DNA of 64,000 bases, taken from Rhodopseudomonas boonkerdii (lineage in GTDB: Bacteria; Pseudomonadota; Alphaproteobacteria; Rhizobiales; Xanthobacteraceae). The DNA lies in the NCBI RefSeq assembly GCF_021184025.1, contig NZ_CP036537.1, forward strand, positions 1,798,001-1,862,000, given 5' to 3'. Made by a program: the position numbers and the translations under genes. The notes below the pieces were generated by a model, which ran no database searches, was not told the origin of the DNA, and saw nothing but the letters and a program-made list of their open reading frames with translations. Positions within the stretch are counted from its first letter, which is position 1, and each line of letters begins with the position of its first letter. Below are positions 45,118-53,977 of this stretch, in pieces.

Positions 45118-46575
45118 ATGACAATGTCGCTCGCTCACGCTCCTTCGTCCCGCAGACTGGACGGCCTGCTCCCGTTCTGGGTCGGCATTGGCGTCTATGC
45201 GTTGCTGCTCGCGGTCGGCAGCGGGCTGCTCAACGATCCCGACACCTATTGGCAGATCACGCTCGGGCAGTGGATGCTCGATCACCATGCCGTGCCGCGC
45301 ACGGACATCTATTCGTTCACGATGCAGGGCCAGCCCTGGATATCGACGCAGTGGCTGGCGCAAGTGGCTTACGCGCTCGCTTATAACCTTGGCGGCTGGG
45401 CCGGCCCGGTCGTGCTCGCCGCTGCCTCCGCCTCGCTCGCCATTGCGCTGCTCGCGGGCTTTCTGCATGCGCGGCTCGCGCGCACGCCGGCACTGGTGAT
45501 TCTCGCCGCCACACTGGCGCTGATGGCCGGCCATATGCTGGCACGGCCGCATGTGCTGGCGATGCCGGTGATGGTGGCCTGGGTCGCCGGTCTCGTCGAT
45601 GCGATGGATCGCAGGAGCGCGCCGTCCTTCCGGCTGCTGCCGCTGATGGTGCTGTGGGCTAATCTACATGGCGGCTTCGTGCTCGGTCTTGCGTTGATCG
45701 GCCCCATCGCACTCGATGCGATCTGGCATGCACCGAAGGAACGGCAGGCGCGCATGCTGCTGCGCTGGATCTTGTTCGGCGTCGCCGCGCTCGCTGCTAG
45801 CTGCGTCACGCCCTATGGCTGGGAAGCGCTGCTGGCCTCGCAGCGTATTCTCGGCCTCGGTGCGGCGCTCGCTGTGATCGGCGAGTGGCGGCCGGCGAAT
45901 TTCGGCAAGGCAGGGCCGCTCGAATTCTCCGTGCTCGCGGCTTTCGCCTTCGTCCTATGGCGTGGCATCACCTTGCCGCCGATGCGCATCGTGCTGGTGC
46001 TCGGCTTCGTCTATATGGCACTCGGTCATGTCCGCAATGCCGAGGTCCTCGCGTTGCTCGCGCCGCTGGTGCTGGCAAAGCCGCTCGGCGAACAACTGGG
46101 GCAGCCCGAGGCTGCCGCATCTGCACCGAACCGGCTGTTCCTCGCCGGTGTCGCATTGTGCCTGATTGCGGGCACGATCGTCATTGCGTCCAAGCGTCAA
46201 TACACACCGTCGGAACGCGCAGCGCCCATTGCCGCTGTCGACGCGCTGAAGCAGCTGAATGTCAGTCGCGTCTTCAACGATTACGATTTCGGCGGCTATC
46301 TGATCTGGCGCGGGGTGCCGACCTTCATCGACGGCCGCACCGAATTGTTCGGCGAGAAGCTGATGGTCGATCACAACGACGCCAGCGGCCTGGCCCAGCC
46401 CGACAATCTGTTCCGCCTGCTGAAGGACTACAAGATCGATGCGACCTTCATGCGCACCGAGAGCGCAGCAACGAAGCTGCTCGATCGTCTCGATGGCTGG
46501 GAGAAGGTCTATAGCGACGATCTCGCGACCATCCATGTGCGCAAGGATGGAGCGACTGGGAGGGTGAGGGAGTAG
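45118..46575 (+). CDS. Polytopic membrane protein, glycosyltransferase-like (GT-C type layout)
   Basis: A 485-residue protein with about ten hydrophobic segments in the first 370 residues and a soluble C-terminal domain of about 110 residues (PTFIDGRTELFGEKLMVDHN). The first periplasmic loop after TM1 has DPDTYWQITLGQWMLDHHAV, and WISTQWLAQVAYALAYNLGG follows. An acidic motif in the first loop and a C-terminal soluble part are features of GT-C glycosyltransferases, but no exact signature is present. It may transfer a sugar from a lipid carrier, or be a transporter-like protein. ATG 45118 is a judgement, as no strong ribosome binding site is visible. Confidence 0.6.
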   Translation: MTMSLAHAPSSRRLDGLLPFWVGIGVYALLLAVGSGLLNDPDTYWQITLGQWMLDHHAVPRTDIYSFTMQGQPWISTQWLAQVAYALAYNLGGWAGPVVLAAASASLAIALLAGFLHARLARTPALVILAATLALMAGHMLARPHVLAMPVMVAWVAGLVDAMDRRSAPSFRLLPLMVLWANLHGGFVLGLALIGPIALDAIWHAPKERQARMLLRWILFGVAALAASCVTPYGWEALLASQRILGLGAALAVIGEWRPANFGKAGPLEFSVLAAFAFVLWRGITLPPMRIVLVLGFVYMALGHVRNAEVLALLAPLVLAKPLGEQLGQPEAAASAPNRLFLAGVALCLIAGTIVIASKRQYTPSERAAPIAAVDALKQLNVSRVFNDYDFGGYLIWRGVPTFIDGRTELFGEKLMVDHNDASGLAQPDNLFRLLKDYKIDATFMRTESAATKLLDRLDGWEKVYSDDLATIHVRKDGATGRVRE

Positions 46576-46585
46576 TCCTCTCGCA

Positions 46586-46686
46586 GGATGGGTAGAGCGC
46601 AGCGAAACCCATGCTGTCCGTCGCCTGCGGCAAGCTCGGCCGATGGGTTTCGCTGCGGCTCTGTCGCGCCTGCGCTCTACCCATCC
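46586..46686. repeat. Palindromic intergenic repeat, family E, copy 1
   Basis: GGATGGGTAGAGCGCAGCGA...CCCATG is answered by GATGGGTTTCGCTGCGG...GCGCTCTACCCATCC. The arms pair almost fully. A shorter relative lies at 54627-54674. Confidence 0.75.
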
Positions 46687-46700
46687 TACGCCTACCACGC

Positions 46701-48029
46701 CTATGCCGCCGCCTTTCCGCTATCCGGCGCTGGCAATGTAATCCGCACGATCAGGCCTTGCGGCTGGCGGTCCCGCAACGTCAGCTCACCACCATGCGCC
46801 AGCGCAATGGCGCGGGCGATGGAGAGGCCGAGCCCAAACCCTGCCGCTTCGTGATCCATGTTCCGCGCATCGTCGCCGCGCACGAAGGGCTGCAGCATCG
46901 CGTTCTTCTGTGCGTCGGAAATGCCCGGACCATCGTCGGCAATATCGATCATCGCGCCATCCTTTGACATCACCAGCGTGATCGCCGCCTCGCCGCCGAA
47001 CTTCACGGCATTCTCCACGAGATTGGTCACCGCGCGATGCAGGTCGTCGGGCCGGGCCATCGCCATCGCATGGGAGGGGCCCTGATAGGTCACCATATGG
47101 CCGATATCGGCGAACTGGTCGGCGATCAGTTGCAGCGTAGTGGCGATGTCGGTGAGCGTCAGCTCCTCCAGCCGGCGGTCGTTGCGGAGGAACGACAGCA
47201 CCGCCTCCAGCATCGCACGCATCTGGTCGAGATCGCGCAGCATGTGCCGGCGATTGCCCTCGTCCTCGATGAATTCCGAACGCAGCCGCAGCCGTGTGAT
47301 TGGTGTGCGCAGATCGTGGCTGATGGCGGCGAGCATCTTGGTGCGGTCGTCGATGAGCGCGGTGATGCGCTCGCGCATGCGGTTGAGTGCGCGGGCGACG
47401 GCGCGGATTTCTTCCGGTCCACGCTCGGGCAGCGGCGCGGCGGTGCCGCTGAGGCTGAATTCCTCTGCCGTCTTCGCAAAGGACGACAGCGGCTCCGCCA
47501 GCATCCGCGCAGCCCACAGGCCGAGCAGCGTCAGCGTTATCACGGCGAAGGCGAGAGTGACGAACACCGGGCCGCCCCAGAACGGACGTGGCCGGCGTTC
47601 CGGTATTTCGCTCACCGAGAATGCCTGGCCGTCGGCGAGTTCGATGCCGATGCGGTCGCCGGTCAGCGGCACCGCGCGCGCATCGCGCCCCATCAGGCGG
47701 TTCATACGGCGGAACGGAAACACCTCGCTGCGCTGGTCGGCATCGGCGCTCGGGACTATACCGCCCGGCTCCCGGCGCAGATCGAAGCCGGGGAAGGTCC
47801 GCTGCATGCGCGCAAGCAGATCCGGTCGTTCGCCGGCCGGCGTCGCCGACAGCAGCTTCGCCATGGCCACCAGTTCACCGTGGCCGCGATCCGGCTGTAC
47901 GGGCTGATCCGGCCGCAGGATCGCGAAGCCCACGCCGATGATAATGTGAATGGCGACGATCGACGCAACCACCAGCGCGGCGATCTGGCCGCTGATCCGC
48001 CGCAGGTTGAGGACGTTCAGCAGTTTCAT
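46701..48029 (-). CDS. Sensor histidine kinase (EnvZ-like)
   Basis: A 442-residue membrane kinase. TM1 is ALVVASIVAIHIIIGVGFAI (about 17-37), followed by a periplasmic loop of about 120 residues and TM2 FVTLAFAVITLTLLGLWAA. Then come HAMP, the phosphoacceptor helix AAISHDLRTPITRLRLR, and the ATPase domain with LVENAVKFGG, DDGPGIS and GFGLGLSIARAI. It starts 2 bases after the response-regulator stop, so the two are translated together. The upstream frame stays open for 279 codons but that stretch is the shadow of the regulator gene. The stimulus is unknown; EnvZ-like relatives respond to osmolarity or envelope state. Confidence 0.92.
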   Translation of the reverse strand: MKLLNVLNLRRISGQIAALVVASIVAIHIIIGVGFAILRPDQPVQPDRGHGELVAMAKLLSATPAGERPDLLARMQRTFPGFDLRREPGGIVPSADADQRSEVFPFRRMNRLMGRDARAVPLTGDRIGIELADGQAFSVSEIPERRPRPFWGGPVFVTLAFAVITLTLLGLWAARMLAEPLSSFAKTAEEFSLSGTAAPLPERGPEEIRAVARALNRMRERITALIDDRTKMLAAISHDLRTPITRLRLRSEFIEDEGNRRHMLRDLDQMRAMLEAVLSFLRNDRRLEELTLTDIATTLQLIADQFADIGHMVTYQGPSHAMAMARPDDLHRAVTNLVENAVKFGGEAAITLVMSKDGAMIDIADDGPGISDAQKNAMLQPFVRGDDARNMDHEAAGFGLGLSIARAIALAHGGELTLRDRQPQGLIVRITLPAPDSGKAAA

Positions 48030-48031
48030 GG

Positions 48032-48769
48032 TCAGCCCGGCTGGGTGGCGCCGATGGTCTCCACGGTCGGCGTGAACATATAGCCGCCGGAACGCACGGT
48101 CTTGATCAGCTGCGCATCCTGCGGATCGGCTTCGATCTTGCGGCGGATGCGGCTCACCAGCACGTCGATGCTGCGCTCGAACGAGCCGGCATTGCGGCCT
48201 TGGGTGAGATCGAGCAGGCTGTCGCGCGACAGCACGCGGCCGGGCCGCTCCACGAATGCGCGCAGCAGATCGAACTCGGCCGAGGTCATGGCGATGCGCG
48301 CGCCTTCGGGATTGCGCAACTCGCGCATGCGGAAATCCATCTGCCAGCCGAGAAAGGAAAGCGCAGTGGCGTTCGGCGCCGCGCTCGCATTGAGCGCATT
48401 GGCCTGTCGCCGCAGCACTGCATTGATGCGCGCCAGAAGCTCGCGCGGATTGAACGGCTTTGGCAGATAGTCGTCGGCGCCCATTTCGAGCCCGAGAATG
48501 CGATCGACATCTTCGCCGCGCGCGGTGAGCATGATGATCGGCACCTGCGACTCCGTACGCACCCGCCGGCACAGGCTGAGGCCATCCTCGCCGGGAAGCA
48601 TGACATCGAGGATCACCAGGTCGATCCGGTTGTCCGCCAGCGCCTTGTCCATTTCGCGCCCGTCCGCGGCGACGGTGACGTTGCAGGCATTGGTACGCAG
48701 ATACTTGGCGATCAGCGTGCGGGTTTCGCGGTCGTCTTCCACGACCAGGATATGGGACGGGTTTGCCAT
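48032..48769 (-). CDS. OmpR/PhoB-family response regulator
   Basis: A 245-residue regulator. It has a receiver domain with ILVVEDDRETR (acidic pair), the phospho-Asp in LVILDVMLPGEDG (about residue 55), Thr in IIMLTARGE and Lys in YLPKPFNP, then a winged-helix domain with MTSAEFDLLRAFVERPGRVL and VDVLVSRIRRKIE-like recognition (SIDVLVSRIRRKIEADPQ). ATG 48769 follows AAAGG. It is the first gene of a two-gene operon with its kinase. A divergent gene of unknown function begins at 48942 and may be a target. Confidence 0.93.
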   Translation of the reverse strand: MANPSHILVVEDDRETRTLIAKYLRTNACNVTVAADGREMDKALADNRIDLVILDVMLPGEDGLSLCRRVRTESQVPIIMLTARGEDVDRILGLEMGADDYLPKPFNPRELLARINAVLRRQANALNASAAPNATALSFLGWQMDFRMRELRNPEGARIAMTSAEFDLLRAFVERPGRVLSRDSLLDLTQGRNAGSFERSIDVLVSRIRRKIEADPQDAQLIKTVRSGGYMFTPTVETIGATQPG

Positions 48770-48941
48770 GCGGACCTTTTGGCCGGGATTGACGTCGTTT
48801 GCAGGGAAATTTTGTTTCGGTCTGTTGCTGCGCGAGCGAGGGTAACCCAGCGCAATATCTTGGCAAGCGGGCGGGAAGGTCTCGTTAAGGTGGTTAATCC
48901 GAGATGAGGGCACTTATAGGCCAAGCCTCTCGGAGCAGATC

Positions 48942-49487
48942 ATGACGTCCATTTCGGCTGCCGCCGGCAGCTCCACCCAATCTCCTCTCCAGAAGCTGCA
49001 GCAGGAGCTGCAGGCCGAGCTCACCTCGGGAAAGATCAGCAGCGGCGACCAGGATGCGTTGTCGGCTGCGCTGGACAGCATCGACCAGTCGATGCAGGCC
49101 GATCGCGCCAGCGGCGGCGTGCGGCCATCGCCTGGCGACATGAAGTCGAAGATCGACGACCTGATCGGCGAACAGGTCTCGAGCGGCAAGCTGACATCCG
49201 ATCAGGCGGATGAACTCAAGGGCGTGTTCGAAGCAGCCTTCGCGCGTGGCCCGGGCGGCGCCAAAGGCGCGGGCGGCCCGCCGCCGGGCGGTCCACCGCC
49301 ATCCGATAGCGCCGATGGCAGCGATAGCACCGATGGCTCCACGGATATCAATGCCATCATGCAGCAATTCCTCGACTCGTTGAAACAGTCGCTGGAAGCA
49401 TCGACGTCGAGTTCCTACAGCGCCGGCGGTACGACGGCCACGGGCACAGCCTCGTTCACGGCGCTGCTGGTGGATTACAAGAGCTGA
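48942..49487 (+). CDS. Hypothetical protein with internal SGK(I/L)(S/T) repeat
   Basis: A 181-residue hydrophilic protein with no signal peptide or membrane helix. Two similar helical units occur: LQAELTSGKISSGDQDALSA and IGEQVSSGKLTSDQADELKG, about 50 residues apart. A Gly/Pro linker (GGPPPGGPPPS) and an acidic Ser/Asp stretch (DSADGSDSTDGSTD) follow, then a Ser/Thr-rich C terminus. The D-x-D-rich stretch could bind calcium but has no full EF-hand. GGAGCAGATC precedes ATG 48942. It is divergent from an OmpR-type system, 172 bases away. I cannot name a family. Confidence 0.7.
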   Translation: MTSISAAAGSSTQSPLQKLQQELQAELTSGKISSGDQDALSAALDSIDQSMQADRASGGVRPSPGDMKSKIDDLIGEQVSSGKLTSDQADELKGVFEAAFARGPGGAKGAGGPPPGGPPPSDSADGSDSTDGSTDINAIMQQFLDSLKQSLEASTSSSYSAGGTTATGTASFTALLVDYKS

Positions 49488-49539
49488 TGGTTGGTTGCTT
49501 GGCCCGGCCGCGCAGGTCTCTGGCGTGCTGGCTGTGAGC

Positions 49540-49633
49540 TTTCGACGAGATGTCCATCCGGTCCCTGCTGTGGAAGCTGAAGTTGTCGAAGCTTCAGCAG
49601 CCACAAAAGGAACCGGACGAACATCCATCGAAA
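49540..49633. repeat. Long imperfect inverted repeat (94 bases)
   Basis: The left arm TTTCGACGAGATGTCCATCC pairs with the reverse complement of CGGACGAACATCCATCGAAA on the right. The inner arms GTGGAAGCTGAAG and GCTTCAGCAGCCAC continue the stem to a short loop TTGTCGAA. The pairing is about 40 bp with a few mismatches. It lies between the converging hypothetical and tctA genes. No T run follows, so it is more than a simple terminator. Confidence 0.65.
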
Positions 49634-49688
49634 TGCCCGACTCGAGAGTGCCGGACTTGCGCTGCGTGGTCGGCGGCGCCTGGTGCCG

Positions 49689-51203
49689 TCAGGCGGCCGT
49701 GGAGACAGGACGTGCCTTCACACTGCTGCGGTGCGCTTCCCAGACGCCCCATATCAGCAACGCCGCCGTGATCAGCAGGAGCGACAGGCTGAGCGGACGG
49801 GAAATGAAGATATCGAAGTTGCCCCGGCCGATCAGCATCGCACGTCGGAAGTTCTCCTCCATCAACGGTCCAAGCACGAAGCCGAGCAGAAGCGGGGCTG
49901 CGGGAAAATCACAGACGCGCATGGCATAGCCGAGCGCCCCGAAGATAATCACCGTGATGACGTCGAAGGCGCTGTTATTGACCGTATACACCCCGATGCA
50001 AACGAACATGATGATCGTCGGATAGAGGATGTGATACGGGATCATCAGCACCCGCACCCACAGTCCGATCAGTGGCATGTTGAGAACCACGAGCAGGATG
50101 TTGCCGATCCAGAAGCTCATCACCAGGCCCCAGAACAGGTCGGGCTTGTCGACGATGAGCTGCGGTCCCGGCGCGATCCCGTGAACCATCAGCACGCCGA
50201 GAATGAGCGCCATAGCGGCCGTGCCGGGGATACCCAGCGTCATGGTCGGAATGAAGGAGGTCTGGTCCGTCGCATTGTTGGCCGTCTCCGGCGCCATGAT
50301 GCCTTCGATCGCCCCCTTGCCGAAACGGGACGGGTCCTTGGCGATCTTCTTTTCCAGCGCATAGGCCATGAAGGCCGCGACGGTCGGGCCGGTGCCGGGC
50401 AGGATGCCGAAGAAGGAGCCGATGCTCGAGCCGCGGACCATGGGCATCCATGAGCGGCGCATGTCGTCGCGCGTCGGCAACATCGACTTCATACTGATAT
50501 TTTTGATGTTGCCGGTTTCGACCGTGCGGATGCTGCCGATGATCTCGGCAATACCGAACAGGCCCATCGCCAATGCGACCAGGCTGACGCCATCCATGAG
50601 TTCGGAGATACCGAACGAGTAGCGCTCGGCGCCGGTTTCGATGTCGCTGCCGATCGTGCCGATCAACAATCCGAGCGCAACCATGGCGATGCCTTTGATG
50701 GCGGAGCCATCGGAGATGACCGAGGCCGCGACGAGACCCAGCACCATCATGGAAAAATATTCGGCAGGACCGAACTGCAAAGCAAAGGTCACGATCACCG
50801 GCGATAGCAACATCATCAGTATGATGCCGACACTGGCGCCGAAGAATGACGCCACGGTGGTCATGAACAGTGCGACGCCTGCACGTCCCTGCTTCGACAT
50901 TGGGTACCCATCGAGGCACGTGACCGCATTCGCAGGTGTGCCGGGCAGATTCAGCAGGATGGAGGCGGTCGAGCCGCCATAGGTCGTGCCGTACCAGATT
51001 CCGGCCAGCATGATCACGGCCGCAGTCGGATCAAGATGGTAGGTGATCGGAAACAGCATCGACATCGCGGCGAGCGTTCCAAAGCCGGGGATCACGCCGA
51101 TGAAGGTCCCGAGGGAAACGCCGATGATGCAGTAGAGCAGATTGTTGAACGAGACCGCGGTCGTGAGCCCGAGCGCCAGATTGTCATAGAGTCCGGTCAG
51201 CAT
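49689..51203 (-). CDS. tctA: TctA-family tricarboxylate transporter, large permease
   Basis: A 504-residue inner-membrane permease with about 12 membrane segments. Hallmarks of the tripartite tricarboxylate transporter TctA are visible: GTFIGVIPGFGTLAAMSMLF, YGGSTASILLNLPGTPANAV near residue 80, and GSFFGILPGTGPTVAAFMAY in the second half. The repeated internal halves are the two glycine-rich loops. It needs the small permease TctB, encoded 4 bases upstream, and a periplasmic TctC binding protein, which is not next to it here. The substrate is a carboxylic acid such as citrate or an aromatic acid. The gene symbol refers to the family. Confidence 0.93.
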   Translation of the reverse strand: MLTGLYDNLALGLTTAVSFNNLLYCIIGVSLGTFIGVIPGFGTLAAMSMLFPITYHLDPTAAVIMLAGIWYGTTYGGSTASILLNLPGTPANAVTCLDGYPMSKQGRAGVALFMTTVASFFGASVGIILMMLLSPVIVTFALQFGPAEYFSMMVLGLVAASVISDGSAIKGIAMVALGLLIGTIGSDIETGAERYSFGISELMDGVSLVALAMGLFGIAEIIGSIRTVETGNIKNISMKSMLPTRDDMRRSWMPMVRGSSIGSFFGILPGTGPTVAAFMAYALEKKIAKDPSRFGKGAIEGIMAPETANNATDQTSFIPTMTLGIPGTAAMALILGVLMVHGIAPGPQLIVDKPDLFWGLVMSFWIGNILLVVLNMPLIGLWVRVLMIPYHILYPTIIMFVCIGVYTVNNSAFDVITVIIFGALGYAMRVCDFPAAPLLLGFVLGPLMEENFRRAMLIGRGNFDIFISRPLSLSLLLITAALLIWGVWEAHRSSVKARPVSTAA

Positions 51204-51207
51204 GATA

Positions 51208-51657
51208 TCACCAAGGCCAGTTCACGATGGCGACTGGAATTCCCAGCCCGATCTTGAAGATCAACGCAGCGCCGAACGCGACGCATGAGGCGAGCACGAC
51301 GGTACTGAGCGGCGATAGCTTGCTGTCGGCGCAGCTTGCGAGCACGGTCTGCACGATGATGGCGGGCACCATCCCGAATGGCCGGATCATCAACGCGAAA
51401 GCCAGAATGGATACGAGGATCATCAGGAGCGGACGTCCGTCGATGCGCGGAAACTCGCCGGTGCGGAACAAAGCTGGCAGCAACACCGCTAACCCAAGCG
51501 CCATGAGGATGAAGCTGATCGCCGCCGGGAACATTCCGGGCCCCATATGCATGATGGTGCCGACGTTGAGCGTCGTCATCGCATAAAATGCGGCGCAAGC
51601 CCCCAGAATGACGAGAAATCCGCCCCCGCAAATATCTCGATAGTCTCGCGTACGCAT
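51208..51657 (-). CDS. tctB: TctB-family tricarboxylate transporter, small permease
   Basis: A 149-residue membrane protein with four hydrophobic segments: GGFLVILGACAAFYAM, MFPAAISFILMALGLAVLLP, LLMILVSILAFALMIRPFGM and STVVLASCVAFGAALIFKIG. The early MGPGMFPAAISFILMALG is the typical TctB motif. The stop lies 4 bases before tctA, so they are coexpressed. The upstream 154 bases separate it from a divergent histidine kinase gene and are the likely promoter region for both. Confidence 0.9.
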   Translation of the reverse strand: MRTRDYRDICGGGFLVILGACAAFYAMTTLNVGTIMHMGPGMFPAAISFILMALGLAVLLPALFRTGEFPRIDGRPLLMILVSILAFALMIRPFGMVPAIIVQTVLASCADSKLSPLSTVVLASCVAFGAALIFKIGLGIPVAIVNWPW

Positions 51658-51811
51658 GCTATCCTCCTCCGCACGTCAGCCGTTACGACAGACGCAATGC
51701 CTGCTGTGGCCATGTTGTCAGCGGTGGAGTGTTAGTCAGCGCTCAACGTTAGCGCACCTGTCGAATCCGACAGGTGTTGTATTGTCGCAGTAAAGTTGAA
51801 GATGTAGCGCA

Positions 51812-52930
51812 ATGCTCCTACCGAAGCTGGATCAGATGCGCGCGAGCGGCGACACTGTGGACAGGCGTTATGCTGCCGGGATCTATTTGAGTTCCGTGCG
51901 CGAGATCGCGCTGTTGATCGGGATCGGTCTGTCGATCATCGCGATTTTCATTTTCGACATCATCGTTGCGCCTGACGATGTGTCGATCGCATTCATATAC
52001 ACGATCCCCATTTTCGTCTCGATTTTACACCGCACCTGCAATGTCTATATGCTGGCCGCACTCACGACTGCGCTATCGATCGCCGGCCTCGTGACCCTGC
52101 CGTCAGACGCGGGCGTGAGCCTTTACGTCAACCGTGCCATCGCCATCCTGACGCAATGGGTCGCGGCGGCACTCGTGACGTCGCGCCGCAAGGCTGAGCA
52201 GCTCCTGCATCACAACCTGGATGTCGAATGGCAAAAGACGCAGCGGCAGCGACGGTTCCTCGATATTGTGTCGCATGAGATTGGTACGTCACTGACGACA
52301 ATCGACGGGCAGGCTTTCCGGCTTGCACGCCGCAGTGCTGTGATCGAACCTGCCGAAATGAGCCAGCGCAGCGGCAAGATTCGTGGAGCGGTGCGCCACA
52401 TCCAGTCGCTCATGCAGCATATTCAGCTTGTCTCCGAAATTGAAAACCAGGCGCTTCGGCCGCAGCGCACCGATGTTTCGCTCGCTGCGCTGGTCAAGGA
52501 TCTTGTCGCGCAGGCGCGATATACTTATCCGCAAGCGGCGATCGAGGTGGATACGGCAGCGCTGTCCGCAACATTAAGCATCGACGCATTCATGATCAGC
52601 CAGATCATCGAGAACATCGTATCGAATGCTGCAAAATATTCGCCTCCCGGCGCGCCTATCACCGTCGTCGGGACGGCGACTGACGATGCTGCGATACTCG
52701 TCGTCACCGACAAGGGCCGCGGCATTCCGGCAGATGAGCTTGAACATGTGTTTGCCGTCTACTACCGCGCGCATAACAGCCACGATGTACACGGCACCGG
52801 CGTAGGGCTTTATGTCGCGGAACGGTTTGCGGCAGCGCATGGCGGCACGGTCGTAATCGACAGTCGGCTCGGTATCGGCACCGAGGTTACGCTGCGGCTG
52901 CCACTCTCGGAGCAGGGGACTGCCCCGTGA
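51812..52930 (+). CDS. Membrane histidine kinase, hybrid of polytopic sensor and HisKA core
   Basis: A 372-residue kinase. The N-terminal 130 residues contain about four hydrophobic segments (IALLIGIGLSIIAIFIFDII, IAFIYTIPIFVSIL, YMLAALTTALSIAGLV, AIAILTQWVAAALV) with little periplasmic loop. The kinase core has the phosphoacceptor LDIVSHEIGTSLTTID, in which the usual ELRTPL reads EIGTSL, then IIENIVSNAAKYSPPG, VTDKGRGIP and GTGVGLYVAERFAA. It overlaps the next gene by four bases (GTGA). Sharing a promoter region with tctBA, it may sense the Tct substrate, but typical Tct systems use TctDE, which it does not resemble closely. Confidence 0.85.
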   Translation: MLLPKLDQMRASGDTVDRRYAAGIYLSSVREIALLIGIGLSIIAIFIFDIIVAPDDVSIAFIYTIPIFVSILHRTCNVYMLAALTTALSIAGLVTLPSDAGVSLYVNRAIAILTQWVAAALVTSRRKAEQLLHHNLDVEWQKTQRQRRFLDIVSHEIGTSLTTIDGQAFRLARRSAVIEPAEMSQRSGKIRGAVRHIQSLMQHIQLVSEIENQALRPQRTDVSLAALVKDLVAQARYTYPQAAIEVDTAALSATLSIDAFMISQIIENIVSNAAKYSPPGAPITVVGTATDDAAILVVTDKGRGIPADELEHVFAVYYRAHNSHDVHGTGVGLYVAERFAAAHGGTVVIDSRLGIGTEVTLRLPLSEQGTAP

Positions 52931-53523
52931 TCTCTACGACGATCTTGTGCATCGAGGACAATCCCGAAATCAGCGAACTGATCGTCGAAGTTCTCGAAGA
53001 CGAAGGCTTTGCCGTGTCAGTGGTCGCGAATGGCGCCGATGCGCTGGCGGCCTTGCAGCCGCCTCCCGACCTTGTCCTGTGCGATCTCGATCTGCCGGGC
53101 CTTTCCGGCTTCGAAATACTGGAACGCGCGCGCGGAGAGGGCATATTGCCGCTTACGGTGCCGTTTATTTTCATCACTGCCTATGCCCAGCGTTCCAATC
53201 AGCTGCAGGCACGCGGGCTTGGCTGCGACGACTTCGTGAGCAAGCCGATCGATTTCGAGATGCTGGTGCCGATCATCCGCCACCGCCTGGCGCTTGCGCG
53301 TGTAAGGGCGCCGGTGAAGCCGGCTTTCGCGCTGACCGAACGCGAAAGCGAGACACTTACCTGGGTGGCACGCGGCAAGTCGTCACCCGCGATCGCGACC
53401 ATTCTGGGCGTGACCGAGCGAACGGTGCAGTTTCACGTGAACAATGTGATTCAGAAAACCGGTGCGGCAACGCGTGCGCAGGCCGCGGCGCAATGCGCCA
53501 TTTTGGGAATCATCAAGCCATGA
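52927..53523 (+). CDS. LuxR/NarL-type response regulator
   Basis: A 198-residue regulator. The receiver domain has ILCIEDNPEISELI, phospho-Asp in LVLCDLDLPGLSG (about residue 53), and Lys in DFVSKPIDFEM. The C-terminal LuxR-type HTH reads LTERESETLTWVARGKSSPA and VTERTVQFHVNNVIQKTGAA. The GTG start lies inside the kinase stop codon, giving translational coupling. Probable partner of the kinase just upstream and candidate regulator of the divergent tctBA operon. No other target is evident. Confidence 0.9.
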   Translation: MISTTILCIEDNPEISELIVEVLEDEGFAVSVVANGADALAALQPPPDLVLCDLDLPGLSGFEILERARGEGILPLTVPFIFITAYAQRSNQLQARGLGCDDFVSKPIDFEMLVPIIRHRLALARVRAPVKPAFALTERESETLTWVARGKSSPAIATILGVTERTVQFHVNNVIQKTGAATRAQAAAQCAILGIIKP

Positions 53524-53918
53524 GGAATACGTCGCCGATTTGACCTGTGTGATCGACTTTACCGGCAGGCGCAGAATCGTTTTGAACTCGGTCGCTTCTG
53601 TCTTTCGGGGACGCTGGCCTGCACCCGTGAGCTCAACACGTATCGGCTTGGCATCGATGACGAGGAACTGCGCAGCGCACGGTTATTTACGAAACAGCGC
53701 GATTGAGATTGGGGCGATCGGTCGCAGGGGATGCTCTGCATCGCGACGATGGCGTAGTCCCGTATTGGGGCGAGTTCCAGAGGCTGATCCGTCTTCGATG
53801 AATCCTGCTGTTTTCCCTATGGGAGCACGATCTTATCTGGAAACTGGTATCCCTTTTCGGGATCGTGCTCCAACTACACTTCAACGATGAGAATCGCGAA
53901 CGATTTCGTTCGGGAACC
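53524..53918. other. Gene-free interval after the two-component system
   Basis: About 395 bases with no supportable gene. Directly after the regulator's TGA the same frame stays open to 53706 and reads FELGRFCLSGTLACTRELNT and YRLGIDDEELRSARLF. This is protein-like but lacks a start codon, so it could be a remnant. The right half contains the family G repeat. Confidence 0.4.
53822..53871. repeat. Palindromic intergenic repeat, family G, copy 2
   Basis: GGAGCACGATC (53822-53832) and GATCGTGCTCC (53861-53871) form a perfect 11-bp stem around a 28-base centre with GGAAACTGG and CCCTTTTCGG. It is the same layout as at 32515. Confidence 0.75.
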
Positions 53919-53943
53919 GGAACTGCGGTCGAATCCTGGCGTT
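53919..53943 (+). promoter_or_regulatory. EcfG-type general stress response promoter
   Basis: GGAAC at 53919-53923 and CGTT at 53940-53943, with exactly 16 bases between, match the alphaproteobacterial EcfG consensus (GGAAC-N16/17-CGTT). Transcription would start near 53950, giving a short leader of about 28 bases before the PRC-barrel ATG. Confidence 0.8.
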
Positions 53944-53977
53944 GCTTTTTGACAGGTGGCAACAACAGGAGGAACGT

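Noticed and set aside
48030..48866. Upstream extension of the EnvZ-like kinase frame by 279 codons
   Set aside because: The extension is the out-of-frame shadow of the response-regulator gene; the kinase starts at 48029 with its membrane helix.
48888..48902. TTAA-N5-TTAA near 48.9 kb as a CtrA site
   Set aside because: The spacing is 5, not the required 7.
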